NCBI GenBank assembly: GCA_051530055.1
Contig: CM121342.1
Location: 2,480,001 to 2,544,000, forward strand
Direction of reading: 5' to 3'
Source: Neoechinorhynchus agilis
Taxonomy: Eukaryota > Acanthocephala
Length of the DNA stretch: 64,000 bases
Shown here: one piece after another, positions 47,626 to 58,174 of the stretch
Layout of the letters: the number at the start of each line of letters is the position of its first letter
Numbering within the stretch: the stretch's first letter is position 1
Notes under the pieces: model-generated
The model's input: only the letters and a program-made list of their open reading frames with translations
Told to the model about the DNA's origin: nothing
Databases searched by the model: none
Position numbers and translations under genes: made by a program

Positions 47626-47710
47626 AGGTGCATTTGAATGCTGGTTTATCATTGGAAGATTTACACTTTTGTTCTCTTGTTTAATGAACATTTGCGTTTT
47701 CTTCGCTCAT

Positions 47711-47814
47711 GGATAAAACACATTTTATTGAATCGAAATATTTCGCGAGAAAGCCTCGTCGGTCAGGCGTAGCTTTTCGCGAAATATATCGATTCAATAA
47801 CATATATTTTATCC
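47711..47814. repeat. foldback repeat with TTTCGCG core
   Basis: GGATAAAACACATTTTATTG at the left pairs with CAATAACATATATTTTATCC at the right; the interior CGAAATATTTCGCGA pairs with TTCGCGAAATATATCG. A related relic lies at about 34130-34250. Confidence 0.75.
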
Positions 47815-47927
47815 AGTCTCCAACTCTATCATGATTATCTTTCTTAAATGATTGCATTTTGTGTACTTTAATTTTTTATCCCATTAAACAATGAAAAACA
47901 CAACTCATAACAATACAAATATTCTTT

Positions 47928-48188
47928 TTAAAACGCTCTATTTGTTCGACTCTTACGAAACTCTAAATCTGTGGGGTTCAGAACATCACTTGCTTTCACA
48001 TCGTATTTTGAATTTCTGCGAAAAACTTGCAGCCAGAGAATCCCAATGAGCATTATCGCGATCGCTAGTGTCACAAACGCGGATAAAGCGATTCGTTTTT
48101 GAAGATGAAAAGGATCCGTTGTGGGGTAGGGCATAGGAGTCGATGTCGAATCATCATACATCGAGTCGTGGTATGATTCCATTTTCAC
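47928..48188 (-). CDS. small single-pass membrane protein
   Basis: An 86-residue frame with an acidic, Ser/Thr/Pro-rich N-terminus, one hydrophobic segment at about 34-54 (LSAFVTLAIAIMLIGILWLQ), a basic stop-transfer RRNSK and a short tail DLEFRKSRTNRAF. The charge layout suggests an external N-terminus. Not recognised; short length keeps confidence moderate. Confidence 0.5.
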   Translation of the reverse strand: MKMESYHDSMYDDSTSTPMPYPTTDPFHLQKRIALSAFVTLAIAIMLIGILWLQVFRRNSKYDVKASDVLNPTDLEFRKSRTNRAF

Positions 48189-48189
48189 C

Positions 48190-48690
48190 GTGTTTATATC
48201 TGATTTTGGTTATATTGAACGTCGTTGTCATGGGAATTATCTTTACAAGGCGATTGCGCCTCGTTCTGAAGAAAAACAGACGAAACATTATTGTTTGCCA
48301 GTCATATTAAAATTATAATGGGACTTGGCGCTAATTGCCAAATCAATTAATCATTCACATTGTCTAACCTGAGTAAAAATGTGATCCGCCCATTTTTTGC
48401 CATGCTTACACGACTATCCCGTGATTGCGTTCAAATGAAAAATTGATTTTTTATTTGTAGAGGTTAATTTTTGTTCATTTTCGCGATTAATTGAGATCTT
48501 AGATCGGTTTAAAATTTTGAAAGTGGCCAGAAAACAGGAATGTTACAATTAAAGCAATTATTAGAAAATTGTCATCTACATCGACATACACTTTAAATGC
48601 AATTAAATAATGTTATAAAATGAAATGTGATTGATCTTTTATTAAAATTGCAAAAAAGTTGAAGTTGTCTTGATTTAAGTATACGCTAAA
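48190..48690. other. intergenic stretch
   Basis: AT-rich, no gene recognised. Confidence 0.35.
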
Positions 48691-48860
48691 TATTTAATTG
48701 TTTGCATCTAGCGTAAAAATTAAAATAATTTATTGATTCCAATATTTCGGCCCGTACTTTGTGTATTAACACTTCAACATCCTTGTTAGAGGCACAAGAT
48801 TGTGCCTTCGAAATACAGGAACCAATAAATTCTTTTAGTTTTTACGCCAGATGCAAAGAT
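48690..48860. repeat. dispersed repeat related to the 25515-25730 element
   Basis: Inverted copy of the 25.5-kb family: GGCACAAGATTGTGCC palindrome with AATAAATTCTTTTAGTTTTT ACGCCA flank. The neighbouring AATATTTCGGCCCG resembles sequences that border the repeats at 52648 and 58840. Confidence 0.55.
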
Positions 48861-48960
48861 GAATAATTTCATCATGAAACAAATAATTAATTGAATGAAT
48901 TTGACAAAAGTTATGGCGTTTCTTCGCAGTCTAAAAATCAAATTGCATTTTCCATCCCTA

Positions 48961-49050
48961 CGTTTCGAACCTTTCAACTGGTTCATCATCAGTTTATAAT
49001 TTATAAAAAAACACGCTGATGATGGATGAGCAAGACGAGGTTCGAAACGT
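48961..49050. repeat. inverted repeat with two hammerhead-like cores
   Basis: CGTTTCGAACC at the left edge pairs with GGTTCGAAACG at the right. On the minus strand the left arm reads CTGATGATGAACC, an 8-nt loop, GGTTCGAAAC; on the plus strand the right arm reads CTGATGATGG ... GAGGTTCGAAACGTC. Both contain CTGATGA and GAAAC boxes. A decayed relative is at 49757-49845. Confidence 0.6.
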
Positions 49051-49059
49051 CTCTAATAA

Positions 49060-50440
49060 AAATTTCTTTACCGAGTGAAGACGTACAAAGCTCACATTAT
49101 GACATTGAAAAATCGATTTATCTTTAAAACTATCAAAAACAACAGATCTCAACATAAAGTCGTGGCATTTCAAAGGGCAGTTTAAACATCGTCACATTGA
49201 GCGCATTCCATAATAATGTAAGTTGACTGACCAACCAAACCTCTGATTGACATGTATGTTCGTTGCTAAAGTAGAATTCCTCATCTGCGATTTGTAAAAG
49301 TTGTTGAGTGAGCATTATATCGATAAAGATTGCAACAACAACAACAACGACTGGCCTAGTATCCGGAAACTAGGCCAATTAATTTTTATAACTCATTATA
49401 TGGCATCATGTGGTCGCTCAAAATCTTGCATCTGGTTTTCAAGGTACTGGGATTAACAGTCTTTTATGACAACTTATTTTAGCAAGAAGGCGTATCGGAG
49501 TGATTGATTGCATTATTAAAGGCGGTATTGTACTTAGTGTGATTTACTGCGATTTTTGTTAAGCGATTTATAACAGCCTCTTGTGCAGCCAATAAACATA
49601 CGCGCACGCACGCGTTTTGTTAGTACGATCTATCAATAATTCTAAAGAAATATATTTTATGAATATTAAAACTTTTCTCTTAATTCATGATTTCCTGTCG
49701 TCCAATGAGTTTTGTACAAATACAATTATTTAAAAATATCGATATGTAAGGTACCGGGGAATCAGTTTGTTTGTTAGTAGCGCCTATTACTAACAAACTG
49801 ACGATGAACCCGGCGAGGTTCGCTGAACGTCTTTAATCGAAATAATCATTTACCACGGGTGTAGACTTCTAAACAATAATTACTTATTCTAAAGGAAAAA
49901 ATAAAAGTGTTGCTCGGGTGTTTTGCTTAATTTTTTTAACCAATCAAAAAATGTGGTGCAATAAAATTCGCATTGTGTTATATTTTCGCTCCAGCAGCTT
50001 CCTATTGTAGCGAATCAGCACGGCGATCCAACGCGGCAATGCCGCGGCCATCAAGAAAGCTGCCGAATAATCAGGACAACAGTTGCAGAATTGGACGAAA
50101 AGGAGGAATTTGTGTACGAAAATAATAGCTACTTTTCTTTTACCTCAGAAATTAAACTTATCGGATTATTATTTATATCAATCATACAACCATAATCGGA
50201 AATCCAAATGGGGTAAGCATATAATAATTTTGAGTGATTCGTGAACTGCTGAAAAAATTAACTTAATCTTAAATAGGAAAATGTCTCGAAAAGACAGAAG
50301 AATACGTTATTGGCGAACAAAACCATTGTCTCTATTAAAGTGAACAAATGGCGTTTCACCCTATAATAAATCTTCGGCGACCACGCTCTTTTTTTCAGAG
50401 AAGAATTATTTCTTAGCTTTATCTTACAGTAACAATGAGA
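49060..50440. other. gene-free stretch with small repeats
   Basis: Includes the inverted repeat CAGTTTGTTTGTTAGTA / TACTAACAAACTG at 49757-49801, followed by a CTGACGATGAACC...GGTTCG block. No gene recognised, and no N-terminal exon for the octanoyltransferase could be found. Confidence 0.4.
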
Positions 50441-50456
50441 ATTCGATACGATAGGT

Positions 50457-51039
50457 TTGAGAGCTTTCCGTAATGAAGAATTTGAGGGGAAAATGAAAAA
50501 ATTAAAAACTGAAACCGATGCTGAGATTGTTTGCGTCAATCGTGGTGGTCTCTGGACGTTTCATGGACCCGGTCAATTGATAGGATATCCACTTTTACGG
50601 CTTCATCGACGTCGATTGAGCAATATTGATTACGTGGAGACTCTTGGAAAGATCGTGATTGACGCAGTTGAAAATGTTGGCCTTTCTGGATGCTACGCTG
50701 ATCTTGAAAAGGCACGACTCGGCGTCTATAGTCGAGATGGAAAGAAAATTTGCAGTATTGGAGTTCATTTACGTTCAGGAATATCTATGCATGGATTCGC
50801 ATTGAACGTAGCCACAAATCTTGATTATTTCTCAAAGATTGTCCCATGTGGATTAGTGGAGCTCTGATTTTAGTAGACATTAAAAATCACGGTTCATAAG
50901 TGACGTTGAAATGAGTAGTCTTAAAACCGAAGGAATCACCCGATCGATCGACGAAGTGACTCAATTGATTGAACAAAGTTTTGAAAAGCATTTTCAATGT
51001 GATTTAAGGACTGAAATTGACAATAAAGGAGAGTCTTAA
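50457..51039 (+). pseudogene. LIPT2: lipoyl(octanoyl)transferase LIPT2/LipB, partial or decaying
   Basis: LipB-family core that moves octanoyl from acyl carrier protein to lipoyl domains in mitochondria. The main frame (50457-50867) has NRGGLWTFHGPGQLIGYPLL, the catalytic lysine context GKKICSIGVHLRSGISMHG, ALNVATNLDYFSKI and the catalytic Cys in VPCGL. The C-terminal end continues at 50911-51039 (MSSLKTEGITRSIDEV, FEKHFQCDL) in a different frame after a stop. A 45-nt GT...AG interval lies between them, the typical intron size here, but splicing it does not keep frame. The N-terminal HxPVYTxG exon of the family was not found. So either exons are missing from my reading or the gene is decaying. 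Confidence 0.65.
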
Positions 51040-51049
51040 CTTTGAACGC

Positions 51050-51930
51050 AATCTTCTTTTAAGGTCCAGAAGTGTTAATTATGCGAAAATACTGCCTTTA
51101 AGAGATAAAAACGGCTTTTCTTTAGACGAAATCATGATGATCGTTTGGTTTAAAGTTTTCTGCGTTGCTGTCTTCATGGCCGGACAAAGTCATCACTTGG
51201 CGAATGCACGGAGATTTTCGTATAACTATAATTTAAGCAAATGATCCACATAGCGCTTTGTATTCCGAGATCCTAGATTTTGTCATCAAAAGTGAAGAAC
51301 GCTGACACTAAGCATTGACTGAGAAAGCATTTATTTATAATTGCAAATAATATCATTTCTCCAAAATGATTTTTTTTATAAAACAGCTAAAAAATTACCT
51401 TGAATCGCTCATCTTTTGTATTCAGATGCGAAAGGTGATAGAAGAGGCATAGGAGACAAAATAACGGCGATTTCATAGTATCCCTAAAATTCTGTTCCTT
51501 CGAGTGGATTTGTATTCTCAATGGCGAAAACACTTTAACAATACTTGAGGAGGCTGAGGCCTTGAAAATTCGCAATGAAGATTTCAATAAAACTCGTGTG
51601 TATTACAAATCGCCATTGAGAATAATCCCTAAAATCTGTTGAACTATAGTTAACTTTGCCTAAATTCACGATAGACATAGAATGCAGATTCTTTACACTA
51701 TACAAAAGTTGCGACTATATTTCTAACTGCCACTATGTTTTAAACTCTCAGAATTTTTAGATGCAATGAATTTAATCGTTGTGTTTTCAAACTTTTTACA
51801 GATTGTTGGATTTTAGGAAAACAGTTGTTATTTTAAGAATTTGTTGAAATTTTTAATTCTAGGTAATGCGTGCTGATTCCAAAACTGTTTCTATATTCGT
51901 AATAGTTAATTATTTATTACGTAGCCTCAA
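51050..51930. other. gene-free stretch
   Basis: No recognised coding sequence. Two related CCCTAAAATTCTGTT / CCCTAAAATCTGTTGAAC segments occur near 51480 and 51628. Confidence 0.35.
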
Positions 51931-51944
51931 ACAATATTTTAGTT

Positions 51945-52185
51945 CGCATAAACACAGGGTCTTACGACATCTTTTTTTGAGCCTCGCGGCTCGTCGGAAG
52001 CGGTCAGCCGCACTCGAAGGAACAGGGCCAACCCTCTTATGGGGCCAATGAGTGATCTCAAAGCCTGATCCCACCCTTCCAGCAGCCTCGAACCCCCGTG
52101 GAACTCAGTGGATTTGAACCATCGACATACCGAGCGCATTTTGAACGCGCACACCAGCTATAATGGGCCTCGAGTTCAATCACAA
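51945..52185 (-). mobile_element. tRNA-derived SINE-like element
   Basis: GC-richer block on the minus strand. It starts GGCCCATTATAGCTGGTGTG with an A-box-like TAGCTGGTGTG, has a stem-loop GCGCG-TTCAAAA-TGCGC in the anticodon-arm position, and a good B box GGTTCAAATCC about 30 nt later, followed by a tRNA-unrelated body ending near a run of A. The acceptor and D arms do not pair properly, so it is not a working tRNA. Read as a SINE head by inference; no second copy in the window. Confidence 0.45.
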
Positions 52186-52219
52186 TTAGTAGTTCAAATG
52201 CGGCATTCTAATTCAGCGA

Positions 52220-52510
52220 GCAGGATCTAAGAAGAAGACTGATTCTTGAGGCCATTCACATACGGTTAAATGCGGACGATGAAGGCAATATATCAAACTT
52301 CACTCCGGTGCTATCGAAGTTGCGTAGTATGACGAACAAAATAGTCGGCAACAAATCGCAGGAGGTGTGTGCGAATCGAAACCCCCACACTTCGGGTATT
52401 AACAAAACCGCGGATCTGAGCTACATCCAGACGTGACCGGACGTGTGTGCTGTCTATATCGTCTCCATTTTAGATAGAGACTGAAGAGGCAAGGAAAACC
52501 TTGTGAAATA
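52220..52510 (+). mobile_element. Penelope-like C-terminal scrap with hammerhead-like motif
   Basis: Encodes LILEAIHIRLNADDEGN, the usual end of GIY-YIG endonuclease regions in Penelope-like elements. About 230 bp after it, at 52471-52505, a CTGAAGAGGCAAGG / CCTTGTGAAA stem-loop resembles the hammerhead-type core reported in such elements. Only a remnant. Confidence 0.5.
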
Positions 52511-52647
52511 TTTCTCAAATAAATGAGTAACGACAACACCAGGGACAGGATTCGCCAACGTACAATCAAATTCACCCCGAGGACAATGATATATCACAAA
52601 ATTGTTTTATCGTTTCTTTAAACTAATGGAATTCATTTGCCACTTAA

Positions 52648-52715
52648 AATCCGATATTTCAGCAAATTTGTATGCCTTCATCAAGGTCCAAAATACACAC
52701 CTAAAAAGATGGATA
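52648..52715. repeat. 68-bp dispersed repeat copy 1
   Basis: AATCCGATATTTCAGCAAAT ... CTAAAAAGATGGATA is identical to 58840-58907. Confidence 0.9.
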
Positions 52716-52719
52716 ACAT

Positions 52720-53375
52720 GTTCCATATAATTGTTTGGTTATCACTGTCTTGAAATAACAAAACTTTTTGAGCCATAAATACATCATGTAATTAGACTGT
52801 AAATGTAGATACTTCTTAATCTTCAATTTAGATGAATTAAACTGTCACTTTATGTATCCTCTCGATATTGAAAGTGTCCAATAGTAGTGGTTGATTGGCT
52901 TATGGAAAACTTGTTTAATTGAATTATAAAATAAACGAAAGCATTATTGTTTGCACGTTCTTTTGATTTAGAAATATAAAAAATACATAAATTTGTGCTA
53001 TAAAGCGTTTCTCATTGGAATTAATTGTTATTCATGCAGTTCATCGATCCACTATGAGAAGCAAAGTGCATAAATCCAAGTGTTTCGCTAGTAAAATATC
53101 AAAGGAAGGCTGCCCGAAAAAATAAAGCCGAATTCTTGAGCGAGTTCATTCATTGGTGGCAATAAATCTACTGACCGTGTACTCACGATTAGTGAACATC
53201 ATCGTCAGTTTAAAACGAGGTGAAACCTACAAAAGTTCGATCGTCAAAATCTCTGGGTGATATTTTGTGTACTTGGGCCAAAATACCTGCCTTTGGTTGG
53301 TGGAAAATGGTGATTTGGAATGGCAAAAGGTTTTTTTTACTTACAATATGGGATCTATTTGGTTACTTTTCTTTA
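52720..53375. other. gene-free stretch
   Basis: AT-rich flank of LINE copy C; nothing recognised. Confidence 0.35.
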
Positions 53376-55090
53376 CATTCACCACCTCCCACCAAATTCC
53401 AGCTTTTGTCCTTCCTCGACCGTCGCCATCACGCTGGCAGCATTGCCCCGTTGTACTGCCAGCGAGATATTTTGTCGAAGAAATAAGCCTGCTCTTGAGT
53501 CTCCGGTTGCCTCTCTCAATTTCTTCGAGAGATCCTTGAGCAGAGAGAGTGCCGAGCTGCCGAGCGCTCCATACGTCTCTACCCCAAAGGGGACAAAATA
53601 GTGAGCCCTCGATAGCTGCATATATTTTCGTACCTTCCTCCCTTCCGCTGCACTGGCGGCACCACCGGCGATTTCGAGGGAGTAGGGGATGTTGCTGGCT
53701 GCGAGGGTGTCCACACACGTGGCGTCCCAGAGAAGGCATTTGCCCTCCCGCCACGGGAAGACCGAAATTCCATCGGGCCTACGGCCGTCTAGTCTGCAGA
53801 GGTGGGCGGGTTCCAGGATGTTCGGGAAGTTCGCCGTTCTCAACGCCCGAGAAATTACGTTATTGATTTCAGAATGGCGTGAAAACCTTCCTGCTGACCT
53901 TCTGCAGACGAGACCGTGTCGCCCGAAAGCATCAACCAAAGACCCACATCGACAGCGATGGGGCGTGCATATCGGGAGACCGAGTCTTAAGGATACTGCG
54001 ATCCTCGTCACCTCGTCAGTAAGAAGAGTTCCCACAGATGCCAGAGGAACAGCCTCCAACCACGCCCCAGATTCTCGTGTTGAAACTGCCAACAGTCTAG
54101 CTCGGACGACCCCATCGCGAGAACCTGAAAGAAGAGAGCTGTGAGCTCTCGCGACAAGAGGTCCGTCCCAGATCGACTGTCTGAGGCCATTCACGGGAAC
54201 TTGGTTAGCGCCTGTCTGCTGGCACCATTCCTCAACCGCCACCACGAAATCCCGGTCAAGACAAAACTTTTCTTTCAAAATGTTCTTCGAGACTGGTAGG
54301 CTCCCCTCAAACGATCCAAGAAAGGCCGGCAAAGCAAGGTCGACTAGTGCCCGAATTCCCAATCCCCCAGATGACACAGGCAAAGAAGCTTGTCGCCACG
54401 CCTCATCTGAGAGCTGGACATTTAAAATACGCTCGAGGCAAGCCCTCACCTTGCCGTCGAGCTTAGCCAATCCTTCCTTATGTTTGAAAAATGTTGCTGT
54501 GCGAACCTTGTACAGTAATTTGGGGATGAAGAGCGCGTTCTTTATGAGAAACAAGGCTTCATGAGCCGAGAGAGCACTCACCCTATCGCACAGCAACGAA
54601 AGTTTCGGTATGATATGGCCGATCTCATCTTCCACATTTGAATCGAAGACGCAACTGCCCAGGAGGCTGAGTTGCTCCCGAGTCACGAGTTTCAGGCCTG
54701 GAGCTACGGCCTCGAATCCAGCCATTAGTTCTTTGACTTTGGCGGCGTCTCCAATATTCAGTACAAGGAGCTCACATTTTCCAGCATTAAGCTCACTCCC
54801 TAATCAGCGTCTCCAAATCGCGCAGTACAACGGAGGGATCACCTCCGAGCGTAGCGTCATCCAAGTACCAAGCGTTGAAGCTGGAATGGAGAGAATGCGC
54901 TATTGGGTTTACTGTTAGGGAGAATCCGATTGGACCGAGGGGATCTCCTTGCTGCACTCCTCTTTCGGACCAAATGAGGTGGTCTTCGAAAAGCAAAGGA
55001 ATCGCCGTCCCGTAGGCATTGAGAAAATACTGGAAGGCTTCTGGTGCGTGATCCCTAATTGCGCGGAACGTGGGCTTCAGGAAAAGGCCA
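53320..55090 (-). mobile_element. LINE copy C, best-preserved non-LTR element
   Basis: A 448-codon open frame (53379-54725) preceded, in another frame, by an RT piece (54793-55080) with IRDHAPEAFQYFLNAYGT, SERGVQQGDPLGP and the catalytic WYLDDATLGG. The main frame holds the thumb region (ALFIPKLLYKVRTATFFKHK), SSGGLGIRALVDLALPAFLG, a Cys/His knuckle CTPHRCRCGS...FGRHGLVC and a restriction-like endonuclease pattern RRPDGISVFPW ... WDATCVDTLA, ending NAASVMATVEE. That RT plus C-terminal endonuclease layout fits the R2/R4/NeSL type of LINE. About 50 nt follow the stop, then an A-run. It is 5' truncated near 55090 and has at least one frame break, so it is not active alone. Confidence 0.88.
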
Positions 55091-55099
55091 CATGCGGGT

Positions 55100-56100
55100 G
55101 AAAAGGCCCAATGAAGGATGACTCCGGAAAGTAAACTCTGCATCGGGAGCATAAAAACTATTCGTAGGTTTAAAGACTGAATAACTTTGCTCCATCTTAT
55201 ACACGAAACTGAGAAATGGCGTCGGTGAATGACATTAAAGCATGGCGAGTTGCTGAATTTGACAATCGCTATTAAGATGACCATATTACGGACAATGCGA
55301 ATCGGAAATTTATGCTTGAAAAGAGAAACAGTTAAACTATTTCAAATGAAAGTCGATTTTGCTTATTTGAGGGAGCAATAAAACGTGTTGTTCTCAAAAA
55401 TGTACTACATTGAACCACGGAGTTTGATTGCCATTACGATTTTACAACAAACACAGTTCAAAAACAATTGAACGGAAACAATAGTTGGGAACTCGCGTCC
55501 AAACCTCGACTTCTTACGATTGTATTCATTCAGATAGAGACAAGTTAACTTAACAGGAAAAGAGCAAAGAATATACAAGATTTCCTGAGTCCAAGAGAAA
55601 CAGAAGATCGCGTTTAAACAGAAATTAAAGATAAGGAAAATGACACCAAGATTTAATATATCGAACAAACAAAATTGTTTCAAAAATAGAAATCAATAAA
55701 ACATTCGATGCTGTAAGGCGATCTGTTCTCTACAGAGTTATAGAGTTCTTTAAACTTGAAAAAATCTAGTCCTTAAGGATAAAGTAAAAAGGGAATCTTT
55801 TAACCACGAAGTAGATCTCAATCATACTATTTTTTTCCTAAATCTGGCCTATTAAAGATAGGTTTTTCGACTATACCTCTAAAAAATTGGACGATTCATT
55901 TTATGTTATGCAATTTATTATTTTTTGTAAAATCCTCCAACCCAGTGAATCCGAAATAAACAAGTAGAGTTCACTTTGATAAATCAACGGAATATTTTTC
56001 CTAGCAGGCGTATTCAAATCGCGCGAATCTACAAGTTTACCCAGCAGAGGAAGATATTCGGTCAATTGACTAAGCTATTCTTCTATTAAAATCGATTGAG
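55100..56100. other. gene-free stretch
   Basis: No recognised domain or repeat beyond the truncated LINE edge. Confidence 0.35.
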
Positions 56101-56109
56101 AGCTTAAGC

Positions 56110-56380
56110 CTATTGTGCGCAGGAGGCAGTACCGAAGAAATTAGCGCACTCGCGGCAGATCTTGTCATTGACGGATTGAACTGCTACCAGGACAAAGATG
56201 CGTTACTGATGCATCGATTAAAGCAACCAAGAAATCGTGTCAAACAAAACTCTGAACCTGGGGATGGAAGAGATATCCAGGAAGGTTTCCATCAGCCACC
56301 CATCCAACAAGGAATGAGGCTTCTTAGAGTACTGTTGAAAGATAAAAGGCAAAACATCTCTAAGGAGCAAATAAGGTGAC
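56110..56380 (+). CDS. short unrecognised ORF
   Basis: 88 codons starting MCAGGSTEEISALAADLVID. It reads like genuine protein in the first 40 residues, then becomes basic. No domain recognised; could be an exon or relic. Confidence 0.25.
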
Positions 56381-56916
56381 CAGTAGGAGGGACAGCTCCA
56401 ATTTGTGTTGAAAAGCACAATTTTCTACACTCAACACGGCCTGAGACTTCAAGAATAAATCAGCAAGTGTAAAAATCAAAATAGCTCCTGATCTAGTAAG
56501 TACGTCGAAGTGATAACACTTTCGAACGAAGGCTTTCATCAACACAAATGTGTCTAAAATGGTAAGCAAAAAACCGTTGAATGACTGACCTTGGCCTTTT
56601 TTTCATAAATTTCATCGATTTTAGCCATTTACCACTACCGCCGTTCACTCTTGGGAGGAAAGATATCTAAAGACTTTAAGAACAACCGTCTTGTAGTTCA
56701 ACAAAACGGCTCAACATTCACATTTTCACTGATGAAGACCGAAGAAATACGACCGCCGTGATCTTTAAATCTTCATCGACCAGAATTAGACAAGCGCACA
56801 TACAAGCAATTTGGTCATGAGATAAATAGCTATTAGCCATTTAAAGCGGATCAAAACGATTTCTATTCGATATGAAGTTCATCCGATTTCACGAATCCAA
56901 ACTAATAATAATGACG

Positions 56917-57427
56917 ATGACAGCAAAACGAATTGATGGTTCGACGGAGCCGGATGTGAGCAAGATGGAAAAAATAAGAGATGTTATGCGTGTAAATGTT
57001 CGTGTAGAAGACCAAAGAGTATCCACATGATTGAAAACAAATATAATCACGGCATCATCCGCAAAGAAACCATTAAATAAGGTCATCTCGATAATTGGTG
57101 CTCAAATGGAAGATATAATTCCTAAGAATCTTGACACTGGAAAGGAGCGAACATGGTGTAGAACGGTCACCAAAGAAGGCTGATCAAGGAAGCCCTTCTC
57201 TTTTGCATTGTTGAGATTATTAAGAATTTCGTCTTCAATCTCAGCAACCTTTACCGGCATCACCTTATTTAATGGTTTCTTTGCGGATGATGCCGTGATT
57301 ATATTTGTTTTCAATAATGTGGATACTCTTTGGTCTTCTACACGAACATTTACACGCATAACATCTCTTATTTTTTCCATCTTACTCAAATCGGACTCCG
57401 TTGAACCATCAATTCGTTTTGCTGTCA
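56917..57427. repeat. long inverted repeat, about 166-bp arms
   Basis: Left arm 56917-57083 and right arm 57262-57427 are inverted near-copies around a 178-bp spacer. Both arms encode, outward-in, the same peptide beginning MTAKRIDGST and containing MEKIRDVMRVNVRVEDQRV. The right arm lies in a 108-codon minus-strand frame (57102-57428); the left arm reads on + with one stop. So a coding-looking piece has been duplicated in inverted orientation. Confidence 0.8.
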
Positions 57428-57428
57428 A
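57102..57428 (-). CDS. unrecognised 108-residue ORF in inverted-repeat arm
   Basis: Frame MTAKRIDGSTESDLSK ... KVAEIEDEILNNLNNAKEKG, with a natural charged-helix composition. No family recognised. Its first half is mirrored on + at 56917-57083. It may be an exon of a lost gene. Confidence 0.3.
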   Translation of the reverse strand: MTAKRIDGSTESDLSKMEKIRDVMRVNVRVEDQRVSTLLKTNIITASSAKKPLNKVMPVKVAEIEDEILNNLNNAKEKGFLDQPSLVTVLHHVRSFPVSRFLGIISSI

Positions 57429-57667
57429 CGCACAGAGTGAAGCGTAGCTTCGGAAATTGATGTTCGGGGCATCCAGTAAACTGGTACTTTTGTAAGCAAC
57501 AAAGCTGACTATAAACTCAGTCTGTGAGTCCCACCGGATAAACTATTTGACAATGCTTCTTTTAAATTGTAGATTACCTGAAGAATGTTAACGAAAAGGC
57601 CGGAAATTTTAAAGATAAATCTATTTCTGAATTAAACATCGCTAATTGAAACTCATGCAGGAATGTC

Positions 57668-58170
57668 TTGAAAATGGAGTCGTGCCGGACTGCGTTAGCG
57701 TCAGGAAAGGTATTATTGGATTTCAAAGTTCAAAGAAACAACTGGAGATTGAGAAAAGATAATGAAGTTCGCTATAAGAAATGCTCGATATCGAATAAGT
57801 GTAGGGTAGCGAGGACAAGGCGGTGCCGGGAATGGTTGATAAGGACTATGGATGCGACAGATATCAGATTTTTGGAGAACTGCATTAACGAACAGTGCAG
57901 AGGACACGAAAAACGGATCAGTCTAAACTGAGAATTGTGCTTGTGTCTCCTACCAATAACAGTGTGGAAATGTTGGATATTCGGCCTTTTGACAATGATA
58001 GAGTGAAAGGATTTAAGAATCGGCAGTTTACGTCGGTGCTCAATTGGTTCGAAGATCCGAGAGGTTATTGGGAAGTACAAGTATTTAATTCCGATCAATA
58101 TGGCTCATTCGAAGTGCATAAGATAGATATGATGTTGATCGGTGTCAATGGAAATCCTTTAAAAACATGA
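57668..58170 (+). pseudogene. proprotein-convertase P-domain exon (fragment)
   Basis: From 57895 the frame has the P (Homo B) domain signature of furin/kexin-type convertases: KLRIVLVSPTNNS (family LxIxLVSPxGT), DIRPFDNDRVKGF (RPxDxxxxGF), FTSVLNWFEDPRGYWEVQV (SVxxWGExPxGxWxLxV) and a GSFEVHKIDMMLIGV ending, then a stop. A GTGCAG acceptor-like site precedes it. An upstream frame (57668-57931) in another register is Cys/Arg-rich and may be non-coding or a shifted part. I see no subtilisin catalytic domain (Asp, His, Ser boxes) in the window, so this is an orphan exon: a gene fragment, or the last exons of a gene with long introns. Confidence 0.55.
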
Positions 58171-58174
58171 AATA

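Noticed and set aside
47211-47691. Overlapping repetitive frames on both strands
   Set aside because: All arise from the 18-bp minisatellite; no flanking exon or domain supports coding.
50822-50905. 45-nt intron joining the two LIPT2 pieces
   Set aside because: Length fits but the spliced product would hit a stop; no alternative pair kept frame.
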